NCBI RefSeq assembly: GCF_024713975.1
Contig: NC_091108.1
Span: 45,001-109,000, forward strand
Source: Paralichthys olivaceus
Lineage: Eukaryota > Chordata > Actinopteri > Pleuronectiformes > Paralichthyidae
Direction of reading: 5' to 3'
DNA length: 64,000 nucleotides
Part shown: positions 47,875-59,799 of the stretch, piece after piece
Position numbering within the stretch: position 1 is the first letter of the stretch
Layout: the number at the start of each line of letters is the position of its first letter
Translations under genes and position numbers: made by a program
The notes under the pieces: generated by a model
Seen by the model: only the letters and a program-made list of their open reading frames with translations
Told to the model about the DNA's origin: nothing
Databases searched by the model: none

Positions 47875-50800
47875 ATGTCTCGAGTGAAAGCAGAGGACGA
47901 GCTGCGGACTCTGTTGGAGGTGAGTCTCTAAACTTTCAGTTTCTAATCTAACTTCACCACTTCAGCTGCTGCAACCTGATTAGCATGTGCAGCTAACAGG
48001 GACTCTCCATTATGACCCATTCATAGCTGTTAAGGTTAGCATGATGCTAACAGTGTCCCCTCTGTCCCTCAGTGTAAATACGTGTTTCCAGAACAGACTG
48101 TATTTGATCTGCAGCGGGTTCGAACCCTTTATTCGGATCTTCGACTTTATGTGGATTTTTATTGTAAGTATCGAATTTATCCCTTTACTTCCTGTCTGTT
48201 TCAAGATAAAAGCACGTTGACGGAGTGTTGACCACAGGTCTTAAGAATCGGGTCTTGGTGGTTCCTGATCGCCCAGAGTCTGATCCTGCACGATCTGGTT
48301 CAGATTGTATTACTTATAAATCAAACGAAAAATGTGTTGATCAAATATTATTGATTAATGTAGCCATTGTTTGTCTAAACAGGTTTTCCAAACAAAGAGA
48401 AGAAGAAGCTGGTTTACCTGGCCGGGACACTTCCTGTTCACTATGAAGGTGAGACCAACAGGTGACCTGGTCTGACCTGGACTCTGACCTCATGTGTAAC
48501 TGTGGCGTACGAACAAAACAAGATTTGAAAGATGAGTTCACCACAGTGAGAATGTGCGCACTTGTACAAACATGTTGGAGAAGAGAAAGTGTTGATGCAG
48601 ATGATAAAATGAAGTCAGATCCACTTTATCATAAACGTTAAAGCAGACGTGTTATTTGTTCTGAGACTGAAGTATTCCATAAGAACCTTTAATTGTAAAA
48701 GATGAAAACAATTTAAAGCAAATTACACTCACTAAAACAACAGTTACAGAACGGAGAGATTCATAGTTTTTAATACTATTCTAACACTGTGTGTGTACAC
48801 TTGAACTTATTTCTTTGTGAGGACTATTTTGAGCATAGATCCTACAGAGTGAGGACATTTTGAACAGTCTGCACTTTTTCAATGGGCTTTTTGAGGGTTA
48901 AGACTTAGCTTTAGAATTAGGTTTAGGTTAGAGTTAGGCATTTAGTTGAGTTAGGGTTAATGTTAGAGGCTGGCATATGCATTATGCCTATGAGGGTCCT
49001 CACTATGATAGAAGCACAAGACTGTCTGTGTGTGTGTAGTCTGGTCTGGATCAGTCTGGTGTTGTTGACTCTCTGCAGGAAGTGAGTATAATATCCCAGT
49101 GTGCATCTGGCTTCATGAGACCCATCCAGTGTCCCGTCCTCGCTGTTATGTCTGTCCATCCGTCACCATGCTGATTAACCCATCCTGTCGCTGTGTGGAC
49201 GCCTCCGGCAACATCAGTCTGACCGAACTAAAGAACTGGACACTCGTAAGTCCCAGTTAGCATGCTCAGTCCACCTGGATACACCTATCCAGTAGCAGAC
49301 TGTAGTAATCCAGATCCTGTCAGTGCTGCTGGTCCACTAAACCAGGATCAGGACAGAATCTCTCCTCTGTCCTCCTGAATCCGAGCTTCTAATGTAGACC
49401 CAGTGCTTTCAGTTACCAGGGAAACAGACAAGTCTTCCCTCCAGTTCCTTGAGTTCCAACATTTTAGCCTAAGTTCTTTTCTGGTTCTTTACTGTCTCTC
49501 TTTAGCTCTTTTTGATTCAAGAACGATTTTCAGTTGAAAATTTTAATCAATATTTCCCATGCAACAAATGACTTGTCATTGTTGCTAATGTTGATGTCAC
49601 TTCCTGTCAGGGTGTGTCCAACCTATCACTGCTCATGTCAGAGATGAGGCGGGCCTTTCAAGTCGACACACCCCTTTATGCCAGGTGTCCCCAACAAGCC
49701 CTGCCCCCTGCAGACGGAAGGTCACACAGGTTATCACTACATGTGCTGTTGATGATCGTTAAATATTATTGATTAGTGGTTATAATCAAGTTTTTACTGC
49801 TCTGTTTCTTCTTCCTGCAGCCTCCACCATACCTCTATCCTCTCCTCCTCCATCACATCCTCCTGCCTGTCAGCACAGAAAGGTTAATCATATCTAAGCT
49901 AAATAATAGCTTTTTAGCATTCTAACTTTATCATGCATGTTTGTGACCTGATGAAGCCCCTCCCCCTGTGTTTCAGCCAGTCAGTGGGAGCAGAGCAGGG
50001 AGATGAGGGTGAGGAAGTCGTACACTGAGGAGCTGCTGGGGATCGACTTCAGTGCTCCACCTTCCTCTAATCACAGCAACCTCCTGCTGACCTCCACCTT
50101 CTCAGGTGAGACTGGACAGGTGAACTCAGGTTAACGAGCTGACTGAGCTGAGGTACACATGGACCACAGGAGTCAAAACCTCTCTCACAGACACACACGA
50201 CCTGGAGGAGTCGATAATTGAACCACAGAACTGATCTGGAATGAAACTGACTCTACTCCACTTGGTTTTGGTTCCTGCAGGTCTCCCTCCAGAGCCCCTC
50301 AGCAGGATGATGGGGGCTCTGAGACTGGATGAGTCAACTAGTGACCAGCAGAGTGACTCACTTGAAAAGATTGTCCAATCAGAGGCAGCGAGAGACAGGC
50401 ATGGAGCAGGCTCCGGACCACCACCTGGACTTCATCAGTACATGTGTCCTCAGAGTCAGTGTGAAGTAGCAGCTGGAGGGGGCCACATTAAGGTGAAGAC
50501 GACTGTAGGTCTCAATCCATCTCAGGTGTTGGTCCCAGTTGGTCTCAGTTTTCCTCTGTCCCTCCTTAGATGGTGGACCATCTTCCACCAGACCAGGCGG
50601 CCATCTTCCTCTCTCTAATGAGGATGGAGGGGCGGAACTTCAGGCCCAGTGATGTCATGGAGGCGGTCCGACTCAACAGAGACCTGCCGTCAGCTCTCAG
50701 GTTCCTGACTCACTGCTGCCCCATCTGTCAGGACCAGGTGACATTTAGCAAGGTGAGACCATGGACGTCTCAGGTGTCTTCTCTGATACAGATGTTTTCT

Positions 50801-53800
50801 TCTGTCAACTTAGTCTTCTCTTTATTTCCTGCAGATCATCACCATGACTCACTGCTCCTGCTTCCTGTGTCAGACTTGTTTCAAAACGTTTTTTTCAGCG
50901 GCTATTAAAGAGCGAAGTGTCGACCAGCTGGTTTGTCCTCAGTGTGGCAGACCTGAGGTCAAAGGTCAGGGGGCGATGGTGGAGTCCATGGAATACTTCA
51001 ACCTGCTGGACACTCAGGTGACCAGGTCACATGATCCGCTTTATTTCATCCATGGAAATGGTTGATGAAAAATGAAACCAGTTTTTTTGTTTATTTTGTT
51101 TGTTTGTTTGTTTGTGTAGATCCGTCACTTCCTGTCTCCTCAGGTTCATGAACTCTTCCAGAGGAAACTTAGAGATCGAGCTCTTCAGGAGATGAAGAAC
51201 TTCTGCTGGTGTTCTCACGTAAGTTAAACAAACAAAAACAAACACATCCTTGTTGGAGCTGGATGTGAAAAGTCTTTATTTGGACAAAATAATTCTGATT
51301 GTTTGTTTGTGTGAGGACACAGTTTTTAGTTTAAGTGGACAGACAGATCAAAGATTATTCATGTTCACATGACCTGATTATGTTTCTGTGTGTTACAGTG
51401 TTCGTTCGGTATACTTCATGAGGCTGAGCGATTGAGGATGGACTGTCCCAACTGTAAGAAGAGTACCTGCTCTCAGTGTAGATCACCTGTAAGACACACA
51501 CGCACACATAACTGTCTGTATCGTTGTACTGATATAAAACAGACACACATGTTTGCAGACTTCACTGTGACATCATTGTGACTCAATGTGATGTCACTGA
51601 CTCATTGTGACATCACTGGCTCATTGTGACTTCACTGAGACTCATTGTGATTCAATGTGATGTCACTGAGTCATTGTGACATCACTGACTCATTGTGACG
51701 TCACTGGGACTCAGTGTGACTCATTGTGACACGTTTGTCTGTTCCTCAGTGGTCTCGTCATCATCAGGGTCGGTCATGTGATCAGTTCCGACTGTGGCAG
51801 CAGCAGAACAAGTTAGACGACACCACGATGCTCAGCTACAACAGCATCGGTACGAATTCTGCAACATGAAGCTGGGTCCCTAAGGCCCCTCAGGACTCTA
51901 GAGCCCAAGCTGTAACTGAACATTATAGTTCTTCTCTGGTTCATGGGGCAGTGTTTTCTTGGGGTTAGGGAATGCATTATGTCAATCAGTGTCCCCACAA
52001 CTACAGAAAGACAAGTGTTGTGTGTGTCTCTCTGATGTGTGTGTGTTTGTGTAGAGTGTCCTGGGTGTTTCTGTGTCTTCAGTTTGTCGAGAGGAGGTTG
52101 TCTTCACTTCACCTGCAGTCAGTGTCAACATCAGTTCTGTGGAGGCTGCAGTCAGACGTTCAGCCAAGGAGCAGTGAGTTCTGCTGGTTCTACTGTTGAT
52201 TTGATTCATTAGATTATGTGGATGAATTTATAAAACTGAGCTGCTCTTCAAAACTTTCACTTTGTGAAACTTGTCACTCACTTGGCACCCACCCTTGAAA
52301 GAACTCGCTCCTGAAAAATCTTTTTTAGATGATGTTTTTTTTTTAGGACTGTGGGTTCTCTGTCGACTGTGGAACCAAAGGTCTTCATGCCCACCACCCC
52401 AGAGACTGTCTGTACCACCTGAGAGACTGGAGTGTGAGCCGCCTCCACCTGCTGCTACAGGTAAGAAGACCTGACACTGTTTGACGGAGCTGTTGCTTGA
52501 TGTTGACGTGAACTGTGCTTCTTTTCTAACAGTATTACAGAGTGTCTCCTTCCTGGTTTGAAGCAGCCAATGGCAGCTCATCTGACGACGGTCTGACAGG
52601 TGAAGTCTCTTCTGTTTCTCAGGTATGAACTGGGTTCTCTCACCTTCTTTAACATTGTGATTTATTTTCAGGAATGTGTTTGGTTTTGGAGCTGAGAGAC
52701 CATGGCAGTTTGCGGGAGGAGCCATGTGGACGACCTAATGAATACAGAGGATACTGCCGGTAAGACTAAACTATCACCAACAAACTATATAGGAGTAAAT
52801 CACCATGGTGACTGATGCTCAAGCAGGTTAAGGTCAAGATAAGATCAAAAAAGTACAGCAACTACTGATCAATCAGATCATTGAAAAATATGTGAATAGA
52901 GTCTTCCAGCAGGTGTCAGTGTTTCTTCTCATGTAAAAAACTTTTTCACATCGTCAGTAATTAATGACTCATGGTCGGGGTCAACCAGTTAGTTATTCGG
53001 TCAGTCTGTCTCCACCCATCTGTTCTGGCAGGTTGCACTATAAAGAGCATTTGGTGGAGTTGATCAACTGTTGTGGTGCAGACCCGGCTGTCCTCTTTAA
53101 TGTGGCAGAGATGACAGCAGAGCTTCAGCGCTGTCAAGTCGCCGTGCCGATTCGGAAACCAGACGAACTGGAGCCGCTGTACGCTCACCGTCTGCGTCTG
53201 GTCAGTGACATCAACATCATAAACACAAGCTTAAAATGTCCTTAAAGGGATAGTTCAACCAAAAATGAGAATTCCCTCTTTATCTTCTCACCACTATGAT
53301 GGAGGGGGGGTGAAGTGTTTGAGTCATAAAACACTTCTGCAGTTTCAGGGGAAAACAGTATTAGAGCAGAATCCAACACAACTGAAGGCTAAAATGACAT
53401 TTAGGCTAAAAACTTGGTGTAAATGACCTTGTTTCCAGTTGAATTTGAATGTCGGGACTTGTGGACACTTGATGACATCACAGGAGCAGGATGGAGGCAT
53501 GTTGTGATTTTTATTGTTTTATTACTTCTGTAGCTGGTCACCAGTTACTTCAGTTTGGATTCTGTGACTTTTAACAGCTGTCTCTGTGCTGTGATGGATT
53601 CTACATCCTGACTGAAAGTTTTCCAACAAACCATTACTGTCTGAATCGTCACACAGCTGGTTAGCAACAGCTTTCTCTAGGATTTCAGAAATGAAGGTTT
53701 GATATGGGTCTGTAATGAGCTCAGACCTCTGGATCAGGCGTAGGCTTTTTAAGCAGAGGTTTAATTACAGCTACTTTAAAAGCTTGAGGTACGTAGCTGG

Positions 53801-54229
53801 TTAACAAATACATGTTCATCTGATTTAATATGGAACTGTCAATCAGGGGGAATACTTCCTTAAAAAGTCCAGTTGGGACAGAGTCTAATAAAGTTGTTGG
53901 TTTAGATGATGAAACTAGTGATGTCAGTTCAGAAGATCAATAAAAGAAAAGAGGTTCAAATATAAATCTGGTGCTACAGAATCATCATCAATAATAATCA
54001 TTATTAACAGAATCATGGATTTTATGTGTCTGGTTTAAGTTTGTTATTTTTTATTTTTACTTTCAGCCAATCACTGAGTAGGATTCTGTCTGTTCTTTAG
54101 ACTCTAACCAATCAAGTTCCTCTCAGGAAGCAACCACGCTCGCCGCTGAAACTTCACGACGACCTCCATCCTCTGACCTCTGCTGTAACGACTGGACGTC
54201 CGCCCCCTCCAAACACGCCACTGCATTAA
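47875..54229 (+). CDS. UEV-RBR-LDD protein, HOIP/RNF31-like E3 ubiquitin ligase
   Basis: 19 phase-consistent coding exons: 47875-47919, 48073-48163, 48383-48448, 49079-49245, 49611-49729, 49821-49882, 49977-50105, 50281-50492, 50570-50752, 50835-51017, 51120-51218, 51399-51488, 51750-51849, 52055-52173, 52347-52460, 52533-52599, 52672-52759, 53032-53200 and 54101-54229, giving 743 aa. Residues 15-150 are a UEV domain like TSG101 (LVYLAGTLPVHYEG, EYNIPVCIWLHETHP, VDASGNISL, LKNW). The E2 cysteine position is Ser, so it cannot carry ubiquitin. Residues 165-340 are a low-similarity linker ending in a helical, UBA-like part. RING1 starts at CCPICQDQ (about 347), followed by an IBR (WCSHCSFG, CPNCKKSTCSQC). 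RING2 starts at ECPGC (516), with the catalytic Cys at about 531 (SRGGCLHFTC). A HOIP-type LDD follows (HHPRDCLYHLRDW, GYCRLHYKEHLVELIN). HOIP builds Met1-linked chains in LUBAC, but its PUB, NZF and typical UBA regions are absent here. Substrate and linkage are unknown. Confidence 0.93.
51570..51740. repeat. Short tandem repeat in UEV-RBR intron 12
   Basis: About eight imperfect copies of a 20-bp unit, GACTCATTGTGACATCACTG, each carrying TGACATCA or TGATGTCA, close to a CRE/AP-1 half-site palindrome. It ends at the exon 13 acceptor region. Confidence 0.8.
53244..53520. mobile_element. TTAA-type fish MITE fragment
   Basis: Begins TTAAAGGGATAGTTCAACCA, directly after TTAAAATGTCC, the wording of a very common fish terminal repeat (AAAGGGATAGTTCACCCAAA). 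The right end was not located. It lies in the penultimate intron of the UEV-RBR gene. Confidence 0.5.
53690..53950 (-). mobile_element. L2-like LINE fragment
   Basis: Shares stretches with the copies at 5130-6880 and 60130-61030 (GGTACGTAGCTGGTTAACAA, GATTTAATATGGAACTGTCA). It is a non-coding remnant in intron 18 of the UEV-RBR gene. Confidence 0.65.
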
Positions 54230-54802
54230 AAGTGCTCTGTCACCATAGCAACCACTGACTGTGGTTTAGAGGTTTAGTTTCAGTGATGAACTAACAAATT
54301 CTAACAACACTTAAATAAATGTTTAATGCCGGTGACATTATTGGTGACATCCCTTGTCAGCTTCCCTCTGTGGCTTCTGATTGGCTCACTGGACTTCATA
54401 GAAACACAGCCAGAGAAAAATAAAAGGGACCAAAGAAAATCTAAGCAGCCAAACCGAGTTCAGAAGTGCAATTAACTTCAACGAGTTAAATGTTAATGAA
54501 AAGAGACAAGTTCTAATGTGCTGATGATGCTAACGAGCTTCTCAGTACAGAGTGTGGTTAACAGCAAGCGTTTGTTAGCATTTGGCCGACATTTGAGTGG
54601 TTTTATTCTTCTGCACTGTTTCAATAAAAAAATAATAAACGTATTTAAACATCTTTCAAATTCCTGTTTCCATGACAACCACAATAGGTAAATAGTGAAA
54701 GTCTCACACTGATTTTCCATTCTTCAGAAAAGAATGAGACGAGTTCAAAGGTCAAACTGAGACAAACAAGTAGAGTCACCAGTCTATATATAAACATACA
54801 GT

Positions 54803-54829
54803 GTATATATATATATATATATATATAAT
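54803..54829. repeat. (AT)n microsatellite
   Basis: About 13 AT units downstream of the UEV-RBR gene, in sequence that is otherwise AT-rich. Confidence 0.85.
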
Positions 54830-54984
54830 CTTAACATAAAATTCCTTATCATGTTTATATAAAATCATTAATCACATTTATATAAAGTCATTGATCGTCT
54901 TTATATACAATCACATTTCATCTTTACATGTTGATTGTTTTTATCAATCTCATAGTCTCATATCCAGTTTGTCTCATATTCAGT

Positions 54985-55245
54985 TTGTCTCATCGATGTC
55001 AACAGGCAGCAACGTCCTCTGTCCATTACTCAAATAGAGTCAAACTACAGAGACACTTTCTGAGCAGTAACTGAAGCTCAGAGTCACATGTGAGGATCCG
55101 TCTCCAGGACACAAGGACAATAGATGCTGATGAACTGAAGACATCAACACAACAACAGATTCTCTACATTAGAAGAAACAGTTTGTGACTTCATGTTTAA
55201 AGTATTTGTACATGAGAACATGTCTGATAGAGATGAAGGAGCAGC
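54985..55245. repeat. Right copy of the 250-bp direct repeat
   Basis: Near-identical to 45205-45460 (see there), about 9.78 kb apart, same orientation. Together the pair brackets the C7orf25 coding exon and the whole UEV-RBR gene. Confidence 0.88.
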
Positions 55246-56600
55246 TGAAGGGTAACTGATGGTAAAAGATGTGAGGAGACATGTTCAAGAATCTCAAGCC
55301 TGAAGTCTGTGACAGCAGAAGTGACTTGATTTGACTATATGCATATGCTATGCATCCTAATTTAATTTGTATCTGACTGAACAGATTGTAATATATTGTT
55401 CCAGAGGAGGCAGAATTATATAAAAAAAACTAAGTAACCTGTTTAAATCTATGGAAGTGGTTTATTTTGTTGTTCTGTATTTAATCATATCCCTTATAAA
55501 TAGGACCAGAGCAAGGCTTGAATGATTCCTTCCTAACCAATATGGATGCATTAATATGTAAGCCAACTTATATACCTTTCTTGTTATTATTTTTTTTATG
55601 GTTGGCATGGAAAGATATTTGTGTTTGTCTATTTCTACCATTCTGCCCTTCCTCAATCCTTTCATCAACCTCACCCAATAAATGTCTCTTGGTCCTTGTG
55701 TTTAAATGTGCACACCAGCTAGAGGCTCTATGGTCCAGTAATCCTTGCACTACTGAATCAAATATACTTAATAGTCTTTTTCATGCTAGATATCAAGAAG
55801 TCTTGTTTGACCATAGTCCCTAATCAGGATCTGCCATGATCACAGTCTACGTTGAAGATTCAATGGAGGTGTGACTCTGTGAGCTACAGAGCTGAAGAGA
55901 GACCTGGGGTTGTTTTTATTTTCCTCCATAATGTGGAGTAGTAAGCAGCTCCTACTTTGTGGAGCCTTCCTATAAACTCTTAACACTATCTTTCCAGGCT
56001 AGATGATTTTCAACACAGTTGTTGGAGTGCCACTCCCTTTCTAGTTTTCTTGATGCTTGTTTTAATTCATGTGTTAGATTATACCAGGGAGCTAGTTTAC
56101 CTTGTTTTACTCGCTTTTTGTCTAACATTGGTTTACAACTGTCTGACCTGCCCGAACGTCACCTGAACGTCAGCGGGATGATGTAGTGCACTTACTCCGT
56201 TGGTACCTCATGCTTTTTATGTGATGAATGAGGAAAAAAGAAATAACAAGAGGTGTCTTTTAATAATGGCAAATGTACTTACAACAAAAGTTCAAAAATT
56301 CCACAAACATTAAAACACTGGAAACTAGAAAAGACTAAAAAAAGCGTGAAAGTGAATAGCAACGATAAACAAAGGATGACAAGAGCAACTCAGGAAACAT
56401 GACGAACAAGACAAACTGAAGCACAGAGACTTTTCTACACAAGTGAAACAGCAGGAACAGGTTTCACTTTATATACTTGTTGAACTGCTGCCCTCTACCT
56501 AGTGTCATAGCCGATCAATAAAGATTATGAATGATTAATAATATTAGACAAACTTTATTCATCACAAACCAAGTGACATTAAATCAGTTGTATAACCCAC
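55246..56600. other. Intergenic with LINE debris
   Basis: 55850-56110 matches the L2-like copy at 6730-6850 (GGAGGTGTGACTCTGT, GCTGAAGAGAGACCTGGGGT, ATGTGGAGTAGTA). 55460-55830 has minus-strand open pieces without recognised similarity. An AATAAA lies near 56518 on the plus strand. No host exon was seen. Confidence 0.45.
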
Positions 56601-56616
56601 AATGCACTGCAGTTCT

Positions 56617-58163
56617 TTACAATTGTGGTGGCAGAGTGTCGTCTCTGATTGGACTGAAGGGGTCGATCTCTTTGACGATCTTCTCAGCGACAGTTCTGTT
56701 GTTAGCAGCAACGATTCTTCTGGACATCAGGTCGACGGTTCCTCCTGAACACAGGTGAGAGACACTCAACATCTGCAGCTGGAACCTCAACCTGCGACTA
56801 CATTCCATATTTACCGTCCACGTCCATCAGGACTCCTCCAGCCTCAGAGACGATCAGCGAGGCGGCGGCGATGTCCCACACATGAACGCCAATCTCATAA
56901 TAAGCCTCGACACAACCAGATGCAACCAGACACATGTTGATGGCTGCAGTTCCTGCGCTGCGAACCCTGGAACATGTGTAAACTGTTACTGATGTAAAGG
57001 TACAGGTGTGTGTCAGTTGTGTGTTACAGGTATGTGTTACCCTTGTACAGGGAGACACAGGATGTTCCTCAGACTGGAGAAGATTTTGTTGACAGCTTCA
57101 ACATCTCTGTTGGATCCGAACTCGGTGGCAATGATCGACTGACGAACGTCTGAGAAACAAAACACATCAAGAGTCAGATTCTTTGCTCTGACTGGATCAG
57201 GGCATCATGACGTGTCATTTATCTGACAGGTGTCGTCACCATGTTATTGATGAGGACATATTATTGATTACAGACCTTCCTGATCAGAAACCTGCAGTGG
57301 TTCTCCGTTACAGAATGCTCCTCTCCCTCTCCTCGCAGTGAACATCTTGTCTTCCAGACAACTGTACACGACAGCAAACTCACTCTGTCAGAGAGGAGAG
57401 ACAAAGAACAGAAGAACCTTCAGACTGTTCTACACTGGAACCACAGAGAACCTTCAGACTGTTCTACACTAGAACCACAGAGAACCTTCAGACTGTTCTA
57501 CACTGGAACCACAGAGAACCTTCAGACTGTTCTACACTGGAACTACAGAGAACCTTCAGACTGTAGTACATCGGAACCAAAGAGAACCTTCAGACTGCTC
57601 TACACTGGAACCACAGAGAACCTTCAGACTGTACTACAACATCAGAACCAAAGAGAACCTTTAGACTGTACTACAATATCAGAACCAAAGAGAACCTTTA
57701 GACTGTAATAGAACATCAGAACCACAGAGAAGCTTCAGACAGAGTGTGCTAGAACATCTGAACTACAGAGAACCATATTAGATTAACTGTAGTACTGCTG
57801 TGCTCATGTAGATGGAAGCACTGTACTGATGTGACCTCTGACCTGCTTGTTGACGTAGAATCCGATGGAAACTGCAACAAAAGGGAAACTGTCAGAAACA
57901 AGAAGGTTATTCAAAAGATCAGTGAGAGTCGTCACAGTAACAGTCACTAAACATCATGCTGACGATGATGCAATTAAACATGTTTCATTAATTAACTCAC
58001 GCATGAACAAAGTTGGTCGTTCCGTCGATGGGGTCAATGATCCAGGTGGGACTGTCTGTGAGGTCACAGGTTTCACCTGCCGCCACTGACTCCTCCCCTA
58101 TGAACCTGACACATACACATACAAAGTAGATCTGTGTTGTCAATCAAGTTATCAATCACACAC

Positions 58164-58207
<44 letters not shown>

Positions 58208-58511
58208 CGTCCTACCTGTGTGTGGGGAATTTCTCCTTCACTAATTGGATAATGAGATGCTCAACCTTCTGGTCAGTTTTCGTCACCAAGTCGATGGACG
58301 AACTCTTCGTCATCACCGTTCTGTCGTCACGTAGAGCCTCACGTATCACCTGATCAATACACAGATCAATGCACAGATCAATGCAATTTCTGTCTGATCC
58401 GATGACAGATAAATACAATAAAATATTATGTAAAAAAAATTAAATGACCTCTCCAGATTTTCGTGCGATGGCGACAGCGTGGTCCATGGCGTTCTGCCAG
58501 AGGTCGGCCAT
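56617..58511 (-). CDS. impa1: Inositol monophosphatase 1
   Basis: Eight coding exons on the minus strand: 58511-58449, 58349-58216, 58105-58001, 57888-57843, 57384-57276, 57149-57041, 56966-56815 and 56744-56617, giving 281 aa (human 277). The start [21 protein letters not shown] matches the family. The metal-site motifs are complete: GEESVAAGE (metal-binding Glu), [14 protein letters not shown] (motif A) and [17 protein letters not shown] (motif B). The enzyme removes phosphate from myo-inositol 1-phosphate and related monophosphates with Mg2+, recycles inositol for phosphoinositide signalling, and is the lithium target. The first donor is weak (GAG|GTCATT) but keeps the frame. Intron 2 contains a 41-base G run and intron 4 a 34-40-bp tandem repeat. 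The residue after FVH is Ala where human has Arg. Confidence 0.95.
57400..57770. repeat. 34-40-bp tandem repeat in impa1 intron 4
   Basis: About nine imperfect copies of AGAGAACCTTCAGACTGTTC + TACACTGGAACCAC, becoming more divergent toward the right. Confidence 0.88.
58166..58206. repeat. Poly(G) tract in impa1 intron 2
   Basis: 41 consecutive G on the plus strand (C on the transcribed impa1 RNA), ending 10 bp from the exon 2 donor of impa1 at 58216. Its length is likely unstable. Confidence 0.95.
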
Positions 58512-58639
58512 GTTGGATCTTAATAAGAAGCCACTTCCTTTTTTTGACCAGTGAAGAAAAAAAGCTAAAAGAACAGGAAATGTCAGAGTTCATGTCACTT
58601 CCTGTCCCAGGACGAATAGAAGAGAAACATTTGATGAGA

Positions 58640-59700
58640 AATGGAGGGGTTCAAGGATGGCGGAGTGAGTAGCCGCTACTTTGCAGGCTCTGATGAGGTT
58701 TTGATAAAGTCCTTGTAAAGTAAATTATTTGTGTAAGTCTGTCGATTTAGTAAGTTAAATGATTATAGTTAGAACCAAGACGACTGAATAGTATGTATGA
58801 CCACGACTAACCTGGCAGCTCCACAAGACATGTGACGACGAAGATATACAAGAAATAGAATTAAGGAGGAAATCGTTCTTCAAGAAACGGTCGGGGATCT
58901 TCAAAAAGAAAATATCTCACTAAGAAATAAACATGAAGAGCATGTTGTGGAATATGCAGTTGTCCAGTATACTGGAGGAAGAGAGAGAGGACACACTGGA
59001 GATCATCATCAGGATACTAAAGACAGAGATTCCACTGTCCGTGGACCGTCAGCGAGAGACGGTACTGTCCATCGCCTGGGAAGAAAAGCCGATCCTGCTA
59101 CTTCCAACAACACACAGAGGCCTGTCATCATCCAATTCAAGATGAGAACCGCCCAGGACGACATCAGGAAGAGATCCAGAGATGCTCATTCACTTCAGGG
59201 GAAAGTTTCTTCAAGAAAGAATTCATTTAAATTATCTGAAATCCCAATTACACAATATGTTTTTGGAAAAATAAAAAGGAGCGTTTAAATGTTCAAGAGT
59301 TTGTTTTGATTGAAAATTCAACTTATTTCTTTGCTTGCATAAAACCACAACAAGATTTTCTATGTCAATTTGTACAAATCAGATTTCTCTAAAGATGATT
59401 GTGATTAGTTTTTTGGAAAAGTCCTAAACTACAATAAGATAATGGACAAAGAAATCCAGTTACACTTGGTGGAAAAGCTTAAAATTGAAGAGTTGGAGCG
59501 ATTTTACAGATGTCTAAAGGGACCCTAAAACTGAAATACTGTGATACTGGACTCAGTTTAACACAAAGATCCAACATCACAAATCTATAGAATCTAGATG
59601 ATGAGTGATTACACTTTGTATCGCTAATCCTGTGTTTTATTGTTTTTATGTGTTTGTTTGTTAAAATTTATTAAAATAAAACATTAAAATCATATTTTTT
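58640..59700 (+). mobile_element. L1-like LINE 5' fragment with ORF1 piece
   Basis: The start resembles L1 5' ends (CAAGGATGGCGGAGTGAGTA). At 58933-59288 an ORF1-like piece has VHRLGRKAD, then RPVIIQFKMRTAQDDIRKRS, similar to the L1 ORF1 RNA-binding block (RIHR.G......RP.I.KF....K..I). No reverse transcriptase follows, and the end is A-rich (AAAATAAAACATTAAAATC) near 59690. It lies between the coding part of impa1 and its probable first exon, antisense to impa1. Confidence 0.6.
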
Positions 59701-59799
59701 TAAAACATTGTAGCTGCGGGTGATTGGTTTTGTTATTGATTATCGATCGATCAGACGTATTTAATAAGAACCTAAAGTGTCGGGTTCTAGTCGCAGAAC

